This document shows, piece after piece, positions 63,536-64,000 of a stretch of 64,000 nt of DNA; within the stretch, counting starts at the first letter, position 1; the number at the start of each line of letters is the position of its first letter. Source of the DNA: Peterkaempfera bronchialis. Lineage in GTDB: Bacteria > Actinomycetota > Actinomycetes > Streptomycetales > Streptomycetaceae. The notes below the pieces were generated by a model. The model was not told the origin of the DNA and did not search any database. It saw nothing but the letters and a program-made list of their open reading frames with translations. Made by a program: the position numbers and the translations under genes. The stretch is from assembly GCF_003258605.2 (NCBI RefSeq), contig NZ_CP031264.1, positions 1 through 64,000 of the forward strand. Direction: 5' to 3'.

Positions 63536-64000
63536 TTACCTGCCGAACGTGACCGGGTCGACGATGATGTCGACCTCATCATCTCCGCTGACACTGACAA
63601 TGGCCTCGGCCTTCGCTGCATCTTCGTCGGTGAGGACGTAGATGCGGCGCAGGTGTCGGGTTGGGACGGCCTGAGGGTAGAGCACTTCGGCCTGGGGATT
63701 GGTCGGGAGGTGGGGCGCTCGGTCCCAGCGCGGCATCGTCTTCTTGAAGCCTTTGGGGACGCGGTCAGCGAAGAGGGCTTCGGCTCCGGGCAGTCCCTCG
63801 ACGGGGGTGATGCCTTCGTACCCCATGTTGCCTGGGGCGAAGAGGACGCCGGGGTGCCTCATGATCACTGGATCGAAGCTGAGGACAGCCCAGAACAGAT
63901 CCTCGTTCGCCCACCAGTCTTCGCTGCTGATACGAAGGAAGCGGTGGTTGGCCTCGCTGATGCTGAGGTTCACGTACGACCAGTACTTGGGGTCCTCGCG
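63536..64000 (-). CDS. DarT-like (DUF4433) ADP-ribosyltransferase, 5' part outside window
   Basis: The frame is open to the window edge; the part seen is the C-terminal 154 residues. Features match the DarT/DUF4433 family: KYWSYVNLSISEANHRF, then RISSEDWWANEDLFWAVLSF, GNMGYEG, then NPQAEVLYPQAVPTRHLRRI. The Glu of QAEVL corresponds to the catalytic glutamate of DarT, which ADP-ribosylates thymidine in DNA. DarT is usually paired with a macrodomain antitoxin (DarG); here an ADP-ribosylglycohydrolase follows after 8 bp. The N-terminal NAD-binding half cannot be seen. Confidence 0.75.
   Translation of the reverse strand, partial: REDPKYWSYVNLSISEANHRFLRISSEDWWANEDLFWAVLSFDPVIMRHPGVLFAPGNMGYEGITPVEGLPGAEALFADRVPKGFKKTMPRWDRAPHLPTNPQAEVLYPQAVPTRHLRRIYVLTDEDAAKAEAIVSVSGDDEVDIIVDPVTFGR

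Overview
The window is GC-rich, actinomycete-type DNA with GTG and TTG starts, long antisense shadow frames and Streptomyces-type gene families. A Tpg-type telomere terminal protein, a separate Tap/Tpg-like gene pair, helicase-associated-domain helicases and dense transposon debris point to the accessory arm of a linear Streptomyces chromosome or a large linear plasmid. No rRNA, tRNA, CRISPR array or core metabolic gene is seen.

Layout. Bases 1-5600 hold small regulators (748-1212, 1921-2775), a small membrane protein, a zinc-ribbon protein and a CHAT-type caspase-like protein closed by a 27-bp hairpin. Bases 5573-12781 are a minus-strand block: a helix-turn-helix protein, a 764-aa Tap-like protein, a 235-aa Tpg-like protein overlapping it by 4 bp, a DEAH helicase and a frameshifted gene. 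Bases 13864-17277 are an ABC three-component (ABC-3C) operon: DUF3732 ATPase, middle component and a third component. It is fused at about 17309 to a broken helicase gene.

Bases 18484-23015 are a Tn7-like unit (tniQ, tnsA-like, tnsB-like, tnsC fragment). A tyrosine recombinase follows, then a run of likely defence genes: KTSC-domain protein, OLD nuclease, a 1049-aa restriction-nuclease-like/helical-repeat protein, a helicase lacking its 5' end, and a PIN-like nuclease. An orphan tpg lies at 34481. Bases 35068-40196 hold a Mu-type transposition module, followed by a 771-aa protein with a PD-(D/E)xK motif at 40431.

From 43253 to 61519 the DNA is mostly mobile: a helicase remnant, a broken IS3, a second Tn7-like unit whose tnsC is cut by a truncated IS21, an ISL3 element with 173-bp terminal inverted repeats and an 8-bp target duplication, a decayed ISL3, and two abutting IS5 copies. 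Among them sit a frameshifted STAND NTPase (53648-57322) and a possible two-gene unit (57597-58378). The right edge has an ADP-ribosylglycohydrolase next to a DarT-like ADP-ribosyltransferase that runs off the window.

How it fits together. Linear-replicon end functions, several independent anti-phage or conflict modules, and transposition machinery are interleaved. Most transposition units are broken and many non-transposon genes are cut at element borders, so the region looks like a defence island that is still being rearranged. Several ORFs are split by single-base frameshifts; these may be genuine decay or base-calling errors.
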